Part shown: one piece after another, positions 16,648 through 25,629 of the stretch | How positions within the stretch are numbered: the stretch's first letter is position 1 | How the letters are laid out: each line of letters starts with the position of its first letter | Source of the DNA: Anaerolineae bacterium | Lineage (GTDB): Bacteria > Chloroflexota > Anaerolineae > Aggregatilineales > Phototrophicaceae | Assembly (NCBI GenBank): GCA_022820665.1 | Contig: JAJEFB010000032.1 | Coordinates: 62,001-126,000, forward strand | Length of the DNA stretch: 64,000 bases | Reading direction: 5' to 3' | Translations under genes and position numbers: made by a program | Notes under the pieces: model-generated | Told to the model about the DNA's origin: nothing | What the model saw: the letters and a program-made list of their open reading frames with translations, nothing else | Databases searched by the model: none

Positions 16648-17550
16648 ATGAGCGAAGAGCGCGAGCCCGCGATCGTAGACCGGACCTATGCGGTGGCCGA
16701 AGTTGACGGCGCTTATTTTGTCGCGCGACAGAGCGGTTTGTATCGCTTGGCGTCCTCGAATGGCGCGGCGCGCAATGTTTATCAAGGCTGGCAGCCCGAG
16801 GGCGATATCGCGACGCTCCACATCGCGATGTCGCCGCGTTTCTCTCAAGATGGCTTGATATTGACAGGCATCAACGGAGGGGTCGCCCGCAGTGAAGACG
16901 GCGGCGCAAGCTGGGAAGCGCTGGCGATGCGCATGCCCGCGCCACTTGTCACTTGCCTGGCGCTTTCGCCCGCTTTTGCCAGCGACCGGCGCGCGCTGGC
17001 GGGCAGCTACGAGGACGGCATGTTTCTCTCCGACGATGCCGGGAAGAGTTGGGCGGCTTTCAACTTTGGCTTGTTTGATCACAACATTTTTTGTTTGGCG
17101 CTTTCGCCGGAGTTCCCTGTCGATGGCGCGGTCATGGCGGGTACGAGCAGCGGCGTTTATCGCAGCATCAATGGCGGACGGCTGTGGGAGGATCTGACCA
17201 TGCCCGTCGGCGACGACGCGGTGCTGAGCCTGGCCTTCTCGCCCGAGTATGCCGACGACCGATGCATTTTGGCTGGCACCGAGTCGCAGGGCTTGTTGCG
17301 CTCGGCTGATGAGGGCTTGACCTGGGAGCGGTTTTATCGCTGCGAAGGCGCGATCAATTCGATAGTTTGCCTGCCGACCGTGGCAGGACTGGCGATTCAA
17401 GTGGACGACTCGGTTTTGGCTTATGAGACCGGCGACAGCAGTTGGCGGGAAGTGGCGGCGGCGGAGGTTCATGTCGCCGCAAAAAGTGAAGACGGCAGCG
17501 CCTTGCTGCTGGGCATGGCGGATGGCAGTGTGCAACGAGCAGCGATGTAA
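16648..17550 (+). CDS. Asp-box (BNR/YCF48-sortilin-like) beta-propeller protein
   Basis: A 300-residue soluble protein made of repeated about 45-residue units of the form LALSP...D...LAG....G...S.D.G..W. Asp-boxes are SEDGGASW (82-89), SDDAGKSW, SINGGRLW and SADEGLTW, which predict a six- or seven-bladed propeller of the BNR/VPS10/YCF48 class. There is no signal peptide or membrane segment, so it should be cytoplasmic, unlike most sortilin-like propellers. Its ATG is 1 nt after the stop of the chaperonin-like gene, indicating one operon and probable physical partnership. No catalytic function can be assigned; a substrate or adaptor for the chaperonin is a reasonable inference. Confidence 0.8.
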   Translation: MSEEREPAIVDRTYAVAEVDGAYFVARQSGLYRLASSNGAARNVYQGWQPEGDIATLHIAMSPRFSQDGLILTGINGGVARSEDGGASWEALAMRMPAPLVTCLALSPAFASDRRALAGSYEDGMFLSDDAGKSWAAFNFGLFDHNIFCLALSPEFPVDGAVMAGTSSGVYRSINGGRLWEDLTMPVGDDAVLSLAFSPEYADDRCILAGTESQGLLRSADEGLTWERFYRCEGAINSIVCLPTVAGLAIQVDDSVLAYETGDSSWREVAAAEVHVAAKSEDGSALLLGMADGSVQRAAM

Positions 17551-17619
17551 GGCTTGAGATTTTTCCGATGGTTGGCAACATGGAAACAGCGACTTATTTC
17601 GTAATTGAGGAAAGAGAAA

Positions 17620-19014
17620 ATGGCATTTGAACCCACAATAGAATCGGTTCGTACACATGAGGTCCCGGACTGGTATATGAAAGCCAAGCTGGGCATTTTT
17701 GTTCACTGGGGCTTGTATTCGGTGCCGGCTTGGGCGCCGCATGGCGGCGATATCGGCGAGGTATTCCAGAGCGGCGACATGAGCGAGTGGTTCCGCAACA
17801 ACTCCTACGCCGAGTGGTACTTGAACACACTCAAATTCCCGGACAGTCCCACGCGCGAATATCACGACAAGCATTACGGCAGCAACTTTTCGTATGACGA
17901 TTTTGCCGCCGGTTTCAATTCGGTGCTGAGGCGCTGGAATCCGGCGGAGATGGCGGAGCTCTTCAGCGAGGTCAATGCCCGCTACGTCGTCCTGACCTCG
18001 AAGCATCACGATGGCTTCACTTTGTGGCCGAGCGCCTATCCCTGCCCGCACAAGCCGGATTACCAGACGCGGCGCGATGTCGTCGGCGAGTTGAGCGACG
18101 CGGTACGCAAGCGCGGGATGCGAATGGCGATCTACTATTCCGGCGGCTTGGACTGGTCGTTCAACGAAGCGCGGATTGAGCAGGTGCAAGATGTTTGGGG
18201 CACGATCGTGCAAAGTCCTGAGTTCGTCGACTACTCGGTCAAGCATTGGAAGGAATTGATCGACCGCTACCAGCCATCAATCATGTGGAACGACATCGGT
18301 TATCCGAAGGACGCCGATCTCGGCGAGCTTTTCGCTTACTACTACAACAGCGTGCCCGAAGGGGTAATCAACGATAGATTCACGCAAGCCCGCGATCAGG
18401 CGCCGAGAGCTGGCGAACCGCTGACACCGCCTCGCGGACCGCACTACGATTACATCACGCCCGAATACGCCACATTCGACGAGATACAGGAGCTCAAATG
18501 GGAGTGCTGCCGCGGCATCGGGCACTCCTTCGGCTACAACCGCGACGAAGGCGACGAGCGGCTGCTGGCGGAAGACGAACTGATCCACATGTTCGTCGAT
18601 ATCGTCAGCAAGAACGGCAACCTGCTGCTCAATGTGGGACCAAGGGCAGACGGCAGCATCCCGGAAAACCAGGCGGGACGACTGCGCGCGCTGGGAGGCT
18701 GGCTGGACCGCAACGGCGAAGCGATCTTCGATACGCGTCCCTGGCGCCGCGCGAATGGCAAGACGAGTCAAGGACTGGAACTTCGCTTCACAGCGACCGA
18801 CGAGGCGGTCTACGCGACGCTGCTCGGCAGTCCCGGCGAAAGTGAAATCGTCATTGAGGGGCTGGAAGCGCCGGCAGGCGCGACCGTTCAACTGCTGGGG
18901 CATGAGGCGGATTTGGCCTGGAATCAATCAGGCGCCGACCTTGCGATTCAACTGCCTCAGGAACTGCCGGGGGCTCACGCGCATTCGCTGAAGATCTCGG
19001 GCGCAGGCGCTTAG
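17620..19014 (+). CDS. Alpha-L-fucosidase (GH29), 464 residues
   Basis: A GH29 enzyme predicted to hydrolyse terminal alpha-L-fucose. Motifs: GIFVHWGLYSVPAWAP (HWG 29-31), LTSKHHDGFTLWPS (HH 129-130), IMWNDIGYPK with likely nucleophile Asp225, and SKNGNLLLNVGPRADGSIPE. The ATG at 17620 is preceded by GAGGAAAG; a TTG five codons earlier is possible. There is no signal peptide. It is followed after 1 nt by two MFS transporter genes, so uptake of fucosylated sugars and their hydrolysis are likely coupled in one operon. The C-terminal about 90 residues form the usual beta-sandwich. Confidence 0.93.
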   Translation: MAFEPTIESVRTHEVPDWYMKAKLGIFVHWGLYSVPAWAPHGGDIGEVFQSGDMSEWFRNNSYAEWYLNTLKFPDSPTREYHDKHYGSNFSYDDFAAGFNSVLRRWNPAEMAELFSEVNARYVVLTSKHHDGFTLWPSAYPCPHKPDYQTRRDVVGELSDAVRKRGMRMAIYYSGGLDWSFNEARIEQVQDVWGTIVQSPEFVDYSVKHWKELIDRYQPSIMWNDIGYPKDADLGELFAYYYNSVPEGVINDRFTQARDQAPRAGEPLTPPRGPHYDYITPEYATFDEIQELKWECCRGIGHSFGYNRDEGDERLLAEDELIHMFVDIVSKNGNLLLNVGPRADGSIPENQAGRLRALGGWLDRNGEAIFDTRPWRRANGKTSQGLELRFTATDEAVYATLLGSPGESEIVIEGLEAPAGATVQLLGHEADLAWNQSGADLAIQLPQELPGAHAHSLKISGAGA

Positions 19015-19015
19015 C

Positions 19016-20302
19016 GTGGCCAAGAAAATCGACCCCTTTGTCGCCAGGAACTTCCGTTGGAATTTCTCTGTCAATCTACTCGACATCACATTTATCACGC
19101 TTGCTTTCAGCGTGATCTCGCGGGAGACGATCACGCCTTTGCTGGTCAGCAACTTGACCGATTCCAAGATCGCCATCGGTTTGGTACCGGCGATATTCAG
19201 CATTTCGTTTTACTTGCCGCAATTGTTCGCGGCCAATCACGCCGAGCGGCTGAAGCGCAAGCTGCCCTTCGTGATGTTGATTGGCGGCGTCCTTGAGCGC
19301 GTGCCATATCTCTTTGCAGGTTTTGCGATTCTGCTCTTTGCCGAGAGCGCGCCGCTACTTGCCCTGCTCTGCCTGTATTTGGTGATCGGCTTGGGGGCAT
19401 TCGGCGCGGGCGTAGCCACGCCAGCCTGGTTCAGCATGATAGGCAAGGTCCTGCCGGTGAATCGGCGCGGCATATTTTTCGGCCTCAGTTCGGGCCTGGG
19501 CACGCTGATGGGCATCATCGGCGCTTATTTCGTCGGCATCATTCTCGACGACTTTGGCTATCCTCAGAACTTCGCCACGCTGTTTTTGATCGCCGCCGCC
19601 TTCATGGGCATTTCCTGGATCGGCCTGTCGCTGAACCGCGAGCCGGAAAGCGCGGTGGTCAAAAAGCAGATTTCGCAGCGGCGCTATTTCAAGCAGTTGC
19701 CCGGCATACTGCGCGGAAACCACAATTATCGGCGCTTTTTGCTCAGTTACTGCATTAGCCGTCTGAGCTTGATGGGCACCAGCTTCTTCATCGTATACGG
19801 CAATGACAGTTTTAGCTTGAGCGGCGCCGATGTGGCTTTGCTGACAGCAGTGCTGATCGGCAGCGAAGCCGTTATGCAACTGGTATTAGGCTGGTTGGGC
19901 GATCGTCGCGGGCACAAACTGAATTTGATGATTTCCGGCTTCGCTATCGCGCTGGCAGCCCTAGTGGCGATCACTGCCAGCGATCTGATCAACCTGATAC
20001 CGGCTTTTGTCCTGCTGGGCGCCGCGCTGGCCAGCGATCGCATATCACACTTGAACATCGTGCTGGAGTTTGCCGTGCCGGAAGATCAGCCGACCTACAT
20101 CGGCTTGACCAATACGCTGCTGGCGCCCGTCACTTTTTTTGCGCCCATCCTGGGCGGCTGGGTGGCGACGAACTTCGGTTACAACAGCCTGTTCAGCCTG
20201 ACGCTGCTTTGCGGGGTCGCGGGTGGCGCGCTGCTGGCGCTTTGGGTCAAGGAGCCGCGCCATATCCCGCCGGAACCCATGCCGGGACCAGAGGCGGCAT
20301 AG
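19016..20302 (+). CDS. MFS transporter, first of a tandem pair
   Basis: A 428-residue polytopic protein with about 12 hydrophobic segments, consistent with the major facilitator superfamily. Recognisable MFS features include a loop with WLGDRRGHKLNLM (motif-A-like, G-D-R-R-G) between the two halves. It starts at GTG 19016, 1 nt after the fucosidase stop. The protein 3 nt downstream is a clear paralogue (both begin NWNFTVN/RWNFSVN-LLD, share LVS-LTDS and KLPFV), so the pair arose by tandem duplication. Being locked to a fucosidase gene, fucose or a fuco-oligosaccharide is the likely cargo, but it is not FucP-like by any motif I can see. Confidence 0.87.
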   Translation: MAKKIDPFVARNFRWNFSVNLLDITFITLAFSVISRETITPLLVSNLTDSKIAIGLVPAIFSISFYLPQLFAANHAERLKRKLPFVMLIGGVLERVPYLFAGFAILLFAESAPLLALLCLYLVIGLGAFGAGVATPAWFSMIGKVLPVNRRGIFFGLSSGLGTLMGIIGAYFVGIILDDFGYPQNFATLFLIAAAFMGISWIGLSLNREPESAVVKKQISQRRYFKQLPGILRGNHNYRRFLLSYCISRLSLMGTSFFIVYGNDSFSLSGADVALLTAVLIGSEAVMQLVLGWLGDRRGHKLNLMISGFAIALAALVAITASDLINLIPAFVLLGAALASDRISHLNIVLEFAVPEDQPTYIGLTNTLLAPVTFFAPILGGWVATNFGYNSLFSLTLLCGVAGGALLALWVKEPRHIPPEPMPGPEAA

Positions 20303-20305
20303 GTC

Positions 20306-21592
20306 GTGACTGACAGATCGGAAGATGTCCTGGCAGCCAGCGCAGAGGGCCTGGTCCAGAAGAACCTCAACTGGAATTTCACGGTCAATGTGCTGGACAA
20401 CATGTTTTATGCCCTGGCGATCAGCCTGGTTTCCAAGGAAACCATCATGCCCTTGCTGGTCAGCCGCCTTACCGATTCACCACTGGCTGTCGGTTTGATC
20501 CCCGCTATTTTCAGTTTGTCCTTTCTGCTGCCGCAGCTTTTCGTCGCCAACCACGCCGAAGGTCTCAAGAGAAAACTGCCCTTCGTTCTCTTATTGAGCG
20601 GCTTGCTGCAGCGCTTGCCTTATCCCTTGATCGGCCTGGCGCTGCTGCTCTTCGCTGTGGAAGCGCCCGGGCTGGCTTTGGCGCTGTTCTTCATCGGGAT
20701 TGCCACGGCGGCATTTGGCGGCGGCGTGGTCACGCCAGCCTGGTTCACCATGATCGGCAAGGTCGTGCCCGTGCGGCGGCGCGGCATTTTCTTTGGCCTG
20801 GCGGATGGCGGCGGCATGTTCATGGGGATCATCGGCGCCTATTTCGTCGGCCTGATCCTAGACCAGGTCGCATACCCGGGCAATTTCTCGCTGCTCTTTC
20901 TGATCGCGGGCGTACCGCTGGCGATTTCCTGGGTTTGGCTGGCGCTGACACGCGAGCCGGCAAGCGACGAAGTCAAGCCGGCGATTCCCTTGCGACATTA
21001 TTTCAAGAGACTGCCAGCAGTGCTGCGACGCCATGACAATTATCGCCGTTTCCTCATCGCCTACGCGCTGGTTCACCTGAGCATGATGGCGGTGAGCTTT
21101 TACATCGTATTCGCCGATACAGCCTTTAACCTGGGCGGCGCGGATGTCGGATTGCTGAATGCGGTTTTCATTGGCAGCCAAGCCGTGATGCGCCTGGCTT
21201 TTGGCTGGCTGGGCGATCGCTGGGGTCATAAACGAAATCTGATGCTATCGGCCGCCGCCATGGCGCTTGCGGCGTTTTTCGCTTTGGCCTCGGACAATGT
21301 CATCGGGCTGCTGCCCGCTTTCGTCTGTCTGGCATGCGCCATCGCCGCCGATGGCGTGTCTCATTTCAATATCGTGCTGGAATTCGCGTCGCCAGCCGAG
21401 CAACCGACTTTCATCGGGCTGACCAACACCCTGATCGCCCCCGTCACATTTGTGGGCCCGGTCTTGGGCGGATGGATTGCCGCCACCTTTAATATCGAGG
21501 CGCTATTTGTCATATCGCTAATTTGCGGTATCGTCGGCGCGGCTTTGCTCCGATGGTGGGTACAGGAGCCAAGAACGGCGCAAAAGTTATAA
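20306..21592 (+). CDS. MFS transporter, second of a tandem pair
   Basis: A 428-residue 12-TM transporter with the same length as its upstream neighbour and long shared stretches (for example NHAEGLKRKLPFV, GVVTPAWFTMIGKV, WLGDRWGHKRNLM). It starts at GTG 20306, 3 nt after the previous stop. Divergence throughout suggests an old duplication with possible separation of substrates, or a heteromeric pair; neither can be decided from sequence. It is followed by a dispersed repeat (21601-21690) and another fucosidase gene. Confidence 0.87.
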   Translation: MTDRSEDVLAASAEGLVQKNLNWNFTVNVLDNMFYALAISLVSKETIMPLLVSRLTDSPLAVGLIPAIFSLSFLLPQLFVANHAEGLKRKLPFVLLLSGLLQRLPYPLIGLALLLFAVEAPGLALALFFIGIATAAFGGGVVTPAWFTMIGKVVPVRRRGIFFGLADGGGMFMGIIGAYFVGLILDQVAYPGNFSLLFLIAGVPLAISWVWLALTREPASDEVKPAIPLRHYFKRLPAVLRRHDNYRRFLIAYALVHLSMMAVSFYIVFADTAFNLGGADVGLLNAVFIGSQAVMRLAFGWLGDRWGHKRNLMLSAAAMALAAFFALASDNVIGLLPAFVCLACAIAADGVSHFNIVLEFASPAEQPTFIGLTNTLIAPVTFVGPVLGGWIAATFNIEALFVISLICGIVGAALLRWWVQEPRTAQKL

Positions 21593-21600
21593 GCCAAAAG

Positions 21601-21690
21601 GCAGCCGCTCGGCGGCAGCGAAAAGGTCTAGCCGCGCGCGCAAAATAACAAGCCTTCTCCTTGCGCCAGCAAGGGAGTTTGTTAAAAAAG
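21601..21690 (+). repeat. Dispersed intergenic repeat family 1, copy A
   Basis: Starts with AGCCGCTCGGCGGCAGCGAA, passes through a GCGCGCGCAAAATAACAAGC core with CCTTCT, and ends GTTTGTTAAAAAAG right at the ribosome site of the next fucosidase. Closest to copy E (60259-60347, inverted). Confidence 0.75.
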
Positions 21691-21698
21691 GAGGGAGC

Positions 21699-23153
21699 AT
21701 GAGCGAGACTTATCAAGCGAGTTGGGATTCGCTGACGCGGCATCAGACGCCGGATTGGTTCAGCGATGGCAAGTTCGGTTTATACGCGCATTGGGGGATT
21801 TACGCTGTGCCGGGTTTCGGCAACGAATGGTACGGCAAATGGATGTACGATCCCGCGCACGAGATTCATCGCGAGCACGTGAAACGCTTCGGCTCGCCGG
21901 CGCAATTCGGCTACAAGGATTTCATCCCGGAATTCAGCGCCGAACACTATGACCCCGACGAATGGGCGGAACTCTTCGCGGCCAGCGGCGCCGGCTACGC
22001 CGGTTTCTCCCTGGCGCACCATGACGGATTCGGCTTATGGGATAGCGATGTCTATCGCTGGAATGTCGGGAAAATGGGTCCCAAGCGCGATCTCTACGGC
22101 GAGCTGGCGACGGCGCTGCGGGGGCGCGGCTTGCGCCTGGTGGCGCCCTTCCATATCGTGCGCGGCTTCAATTGGTTTCTGGCCGGATGGAACCAGTGGG
22201 ACCAGAGCTATAACGCGGAGGCAATTGAGCGCGGCATGGCGGAAGGCTGGGACCTCTTCGATCCGGCATACGCCGATTTCTACTGGGTGCAGCAGACCAG
22301 CCAATTCGCCGATTTCTTCGAGCAGTGGCAGCTCAAGGTGCGCGAGGTCATCGACAAATATCAGCCGGACTTGATGTGGTTCGACGGCGGAAAGTTCCGC
22401 GAGGACGGCATCGAATCAACGGCGCTGGAAATCCTGGCGCATTATCTCAACCAAAGCCTGCGTTGGAACAAAGAAGTGCTGGTGCTGAATAAATTGCCGG
22501 TCAGCATGCAATACAATTTCCATCCCGATTTCGGCGTGATCAATTTCGAAAAAGGGCGGGATCGTCCGGCGAACTACGAGCGGCCCTGGAACGACGATAT
22601 GCGCATCGGCGATCAGTCCTGGGGCTGGGTGGAAAACCAGGTCTATGCCGACGGACATACGCTTCTGAGCAAGCTGATCGACTGCACGGCGCGCGGCGGC
22701 ACTATGATGCTGTCGCTCTCGCCCAAGGCGGACGGCAGCATTCCGCAGGGTCAAAGGCAGCCGCTGCTGGAAATGGGCGTCTGGTTGCAATTGAATGGCG
22801 AGGCGATCTACAGCACCATACCTTGGACGACACATGCCGAAGGCGAGACGGAAAAGCTATTTGAGTACCTCCGCAATCACCGATTCTGGACCTATGACAA
22901 GTGCAACGCCGACGACCGTCGTTATACACAATCCAAAGATGGAAAAACTGTATACGCGATGACATTGGGCATACCGCGGCGATCTGTAACATTTGAGGCG
23001 CTGAACGATGATGTGGCGATCGAATCCGTATCGATGCTGGAATCCGACCAACCGGCGACCTGGACACAATCCGCGGAGGGACTGACGATTGACACTTCGA
23101 GGAGCGAATTCATGACAGATTTGGCGGCGGCATGGAAGGTGAATTTAAGTTGA
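21699..23153 (+). CDS. Alpha-L-fucosidase (GH29), FGNEWY subgroup
   Basis: A 484-residue GH29 protein with GLYAHWGIYAVPGFGNEW (HWG 31-33), LAHHDGFGLWDS (107-108 HH), YQPDLMWFDGGK with likely nucleophile Asp229, and MMLSLSPKADGSIPQ where other fucosidases have LLLNVGPRADG. The FGNEWY insertion after the HWG loop is shared with the protein at 29139, so the two form a subgroup within the locus, perhaps with a different linkage preference. GGAGGG is the ribosome site. Its 3' end overlaps the kinase gene downstream. It is more divergent than the others, so activity on another 6-deoxy or fuco-configured sugar is possible. Confidence 0.9.
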   Translation: MSETYQASWDSLTRHQTPDWFSDGKFGLYAHWGIYAVPGFGNEWYGKWMYDPAHEIHREHVKRFGSPAQFGYKDFIPEFSAEHYDPDEWAELFAASGAGYAGFSLAHHDGFGLWDSDVYRWNVGKMGPKRDLYGELATALRGRGLRLVAPFHIVRGFNWFLAGWNQWDQSYNAEAIERGMAEGWDLFDPAYADFYWVQQTSQFADFFEQWQLKVREVIDKYQPDLMWFDGGKFREDGIESTALEILAHYLNQSLRWNKEVLVLNKLPVSMQYNFHPDFGVINFEKGRDRPANYERPWNDDMRIGDQSWGWVENQVYADGHTLLSKLIDCTARGGTMMLSLSPKADGSIPQGQRQPLLEMGVWLQLNGEAIYSTIPWTTHAEGETEKLFEYLRNHRFWTYDKCNADDRRYTQSKDGKTVYAMTLGIPRRSVTFEALNDDVAIESVSMLESDQPATWTQSAEGLTIDTSRSEFMTDLAAAWKVNLS

Positions 23154-24088
23154 CGACATCAGGTTCGGGCTTATCAAAGAAATCGATCCTTGCGGTATTG
23201 GACGCGCTTGGCCACGCCGGCGCTTCCTACGGCGTCGAGCCGCTGCCTGGCAGCTATTCCAATTTCACGCAAAGGATTTGTATTGAGCAAGAAGGCGCCG
23301 AGCCGCGGAAGATCGTCGCGCGCCGTTATAACCCCGAAAACTATGAAGAGGAGCATGACAAGCCGGCCTGCGAATTTCAGGCGCTGCGCTTGCTGTACGA
23401 GCATGGCATTCCCGCCCCGCCGCCCCTGCTGCTCGATAGGGATGGCAGCCTCTTGGGCTTGCCCGGCATCGTGACCGAGTTCCTGCCAGGCAGCCAGATC
23501 GAGCCGCCGACCGAAGCGCCGCGCTGGGGCCAAATGGCGGCGGCCAACGCGCGCATGCTGGCGCGAATTCATCAAACGCCTTTCAGCGACGCCGACAAGT
23601 CTTTCATGATGAACGACGATGTGGAAGTCGCCTGGTTCATAAAAAGTGGCGTGATTCCGGATTACATGCGGGAGGATCCCGACGGCGAGATGATTTGGCA
23701 TCTGGTCGAAGAGCATTGGCATCAGCGCCAGTTGACTACGCCGCGCTTTCAGCACACAGATTATTGGTCGGGGAATATCTTGTGGCTGGGCGACGAGATC
23801 TCAGCTGTGGTGGATTGGGAAGAAGCCGGCTACGGCGACCCGGCTTGCGATGTCGCTTACGCGCGCATGGAGTATTTCCTGGAAGGACTGCCAGAGGCGG
23901 CGGAAATATTCTTGAAGGTATATCAGGCGGAGACAGGCTGGCAACTGCCCAATCTGCCGATCAGCGAACTGGCGGCCTGCGTCCGACCCATGACTGATCC
24001 GGGGGGTTGGTTCACGCGGTCCCACATGGAAGAGCGCTATCGCCAGTTCATCGCCGATGCCAAGCGAGCGTTGCTGGGGAGCGGCTAA
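23132..24088 (+). CDS. APH-fold phosphotransferase (candidate sugar kinase)
   Basis: A protein of about 318 residues of the aminoglycoside phosphotransferase/choline kinase fold. It shows the catalytic Brenner motif H-T-D-Y-W-S-G-N (208-215, Asp210) and the metal-binding VVDWEEAGYGDP (Asp228). The gene overlaps the end of the fucosidase. The ATG at 23132 gives the longest form; a TTG at 23150 overlapping the fucosidase stop (TTGA) and preceded by GGAAGGTG is an attractive alternative. Coupling to a fucosidase argues for a metabolic substrate such as L-fucose or another released sugar rather than drug resistance, as in N-acetylhexosamine 1-kinase or methylthioribose kinase, which share the fold. 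That role is inference. Confidence 0.85.
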   Translation: MEGEFKLTTSGSGLSKKSILAVLDALGHAGASYGVEPLPGSYSNFTQRICIEQEGAEPRKIVARRYNPENYEEEHDKPACEFQALRLLYEHGIPAPPPLLLDRDGSLLGLPGIVTEFLPGSQIEPPTEAPRWGQMAAANARMLARIHQTPFSDADKSFMMNDDVEVAWFIKSGVIPDYMREDPDGEMIWHLVEEHWHQRQLTTPRFQHTDYWSGNILWLGDEISAVVDWEEAGYGDPACDVAYARMEYFLEGLPEAAEIFLKVYQAETGWQLPNLPISELAACVRPMTDPGGWFTRSHMEERYRQFIADAKRALLGSG

Positions 24089-25506
24089 TCCACATCTAGG
24101 TGATAGCGCTCGTCGCCGACTTCGGCTTGCAGGCGGTGCATTTCATCCTTGAGTTCGACGACCAGTTCCGCGTAAGCCGGATCGTCAACCACGTTGTTCA
24201 GTTCGCAGGGATCCTGCTCCAGGTCAAAGAGTTCCCATTCCGGCTCGTAACTCTCGTCGATAGCGCCGGTTTGCCCCAGCGCATCGGCATAATAATAGAT
24301 CAGCTTGTAGCGATGTGTGCGGATGCCGTAATGCGCGTAAACATTGTGATGCGTCTTGTGCATCCAATAGCGATAGTACATCGATTGCCGCCAATCGCCC
24401 GGCGTCTGGCCGGTCAACATGGGCGCGAAGCTGCGACCCTGGTAATGATCGGGGGCGGGCAATCTCGCCAGTTCGAGATAGGTGGGCGCGAAATCAACAT
24501 TGAGGATCATGTCCCCGTTGGCGCTGCCCGCTTCGATCAGGCGCGGATAGCGCATGATGTAAGGCATCTTTAACGATTCCTCGTACATGAAGCGCTTGTC
24601 GTACCAGCCGTGGTCGCCCAGGAAAAAGCCTTGATCCGAGGTGTAGACGACGACCGTGTTCTCCGTCAGCCCCTCGGCGTCCAGGTAATCCAGCAGGCGG
24701 CCGACATTGTCGTCAATGCTGGCGACGACGCGCAAATAATCTTTGATATAGCGCTGATAAGCCCACTTGCGCAATTCCATCTCCGGCAAGTCATGGGGGA
24801 TCTCGGTTTTGGTATCGAGCGGGACCATGTGGACGCCCATGCGCATTTCGGCGGCTTCCGCAGCCGAGGCGCGATTGCTGTAGTCGTCATATAGCGTATC
24901 CGGTTCGGGCACGTCTTCGTTGAGGAACATGTGGGCGTGTTTATCATCCGGTTCCCAGTGCCGGTGCGGCGCCTTGTGATGGCACATCACGAAGAAGGGT
25001 CGCTCGCGATCGCGATCTTGCAAGAAGTCAAGCGTCATATCAGTGATGAGATCAGTCACGTAACCGTGCACGTGCCGCCGTTCCGATCCAGCTTCGGTTT
25101 TGAAGATGAAGGTCGGATTGTGATAAAGTCCCTGCCCGGGCAGCACCGCCCAATCGTCGAATCCAGTCGGTTCATGCGCGGGACCCTGCCCCAGGTGCCA
25201 TTTGCCAAACATGCCGGTCTGGTAGCCGCTGGCGCGCAAGTCTTTGACGAAGGTCGGCAGCCTGTTGTCCATATGCGTGTCCAGCGTAGTCACTTCGTTG
25301 ATGTGATTGTAGGTACCGGTCAAGATGGCGGCGCGGCTGGGGGTACAAATGGAATTGGTGCAGAAGCAATTATCGAAGCGCATGCCTTCGTCCGCAATGC
25401 GATCGAGATTGGGCGTCTGATTGATGCGGCTGCCATAGCAGGTCATGGCGTGCGAGGCATGGTCGTCGGACATGATATACAGGATATTGGGGCGCTGGTC
25501 GGGCAT
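24085..25506 (-). CDS. Sulfatase (FGly type)
   Basis: A protein of about 473 residues starting MPDQRPNILYIMSDDHASHA with the metal-binding Asp pair at 14-15, and the activation motif C-T-P-S-R at 54-58 followed by AAILTG. TSDQGFFLGDHGWYDKRF is the second metal/sulfate-binding block. The ATG at 25506 has AAAGGAAA upstream; the open frame extends further but that part looks non-coding. No signal peptide is visible. It resembles the choline-sulfatase/heparan N-sulfatase-like branch common in marine polysaccharide loci. It is convergent with the fucosidase-kinase pair (4-nt tail overlap), consistent with desulfation preceding fucose release. Confidence 0.92.
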   Translation of the reverse strand: MPDQRPNILYIMSDDHASHAMTCYGSRINQTPNLDRIADEGMRFDNCFCTNSICTPSRAAILTGTYNHINEVTTLDTHMDNRLPTFVKDLRASGYQTGMFGKWHLGQGPAHEPTGFDDWAVLPGQGLYHNPTFIFKTEAGSERRHVHGYVTDLITDMTLDFLQDRDRERPFFVMCHHKAPHRHWEPDDKHAHMFLNEDVPEPDTLYDDYSNRASAAEAAEMRMGVHMVPLDTKTEIPHDLPEMELRKWAYQRYIKDYLRVVASIDDNVGRLLDYLDAEGLTENTVVVYTSDQGFFLGDHGWYDKRFMYEESLKMPYIMRYPRLIEAGSANGDMILNVDFAPTYLELARLPAPDHYQGRSFAPMLTGQTPGDWRQSMYYRYWMHKTHHNVYAHYGIRTHRYKLIYYYADALGQTGAIDESYEPEWELFDLEQDPCELNNVVDDPAYAELVVELKDEMHRLQAEVGDERYHLDVD

Positions 25507-25554
25507 GGGAAAGGGTTTCCTTTTTGGATTGGTCACCGAGTACAAGCAAGTGTA

Positions 25555-25584
25555 CAAAGAAAAAAGGATTGCTCCAAGCAATCC
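25555..25584 (-). terminator. Rho-independent terminator
   Basis: On the minus strand GGATTGCT-TGG-AGCAATCC is followed by TTTTTTCTTT. It ends the small gene at 25630-25947 and separates it from the sulfatase. Confidence 0.85.
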
Positions 25585-25629
25585 ATCACTTTCTTTGGCT
25601 GTCGATCTACAGGGTTTTGGTTTGGTTGG

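Noticed and set aside
16570..18246. 558-codon minus-strand open frame across the propeller and fucosidase genes
   Set aside because: It spans two well-supported plus-strand genes and resembles no protein family.
23132..24088. Aminoglycoside resistance gene
   Set aside because: The APH fold is shared by many metabolic kinases, and coupling to a fucosidase points to catabolism.
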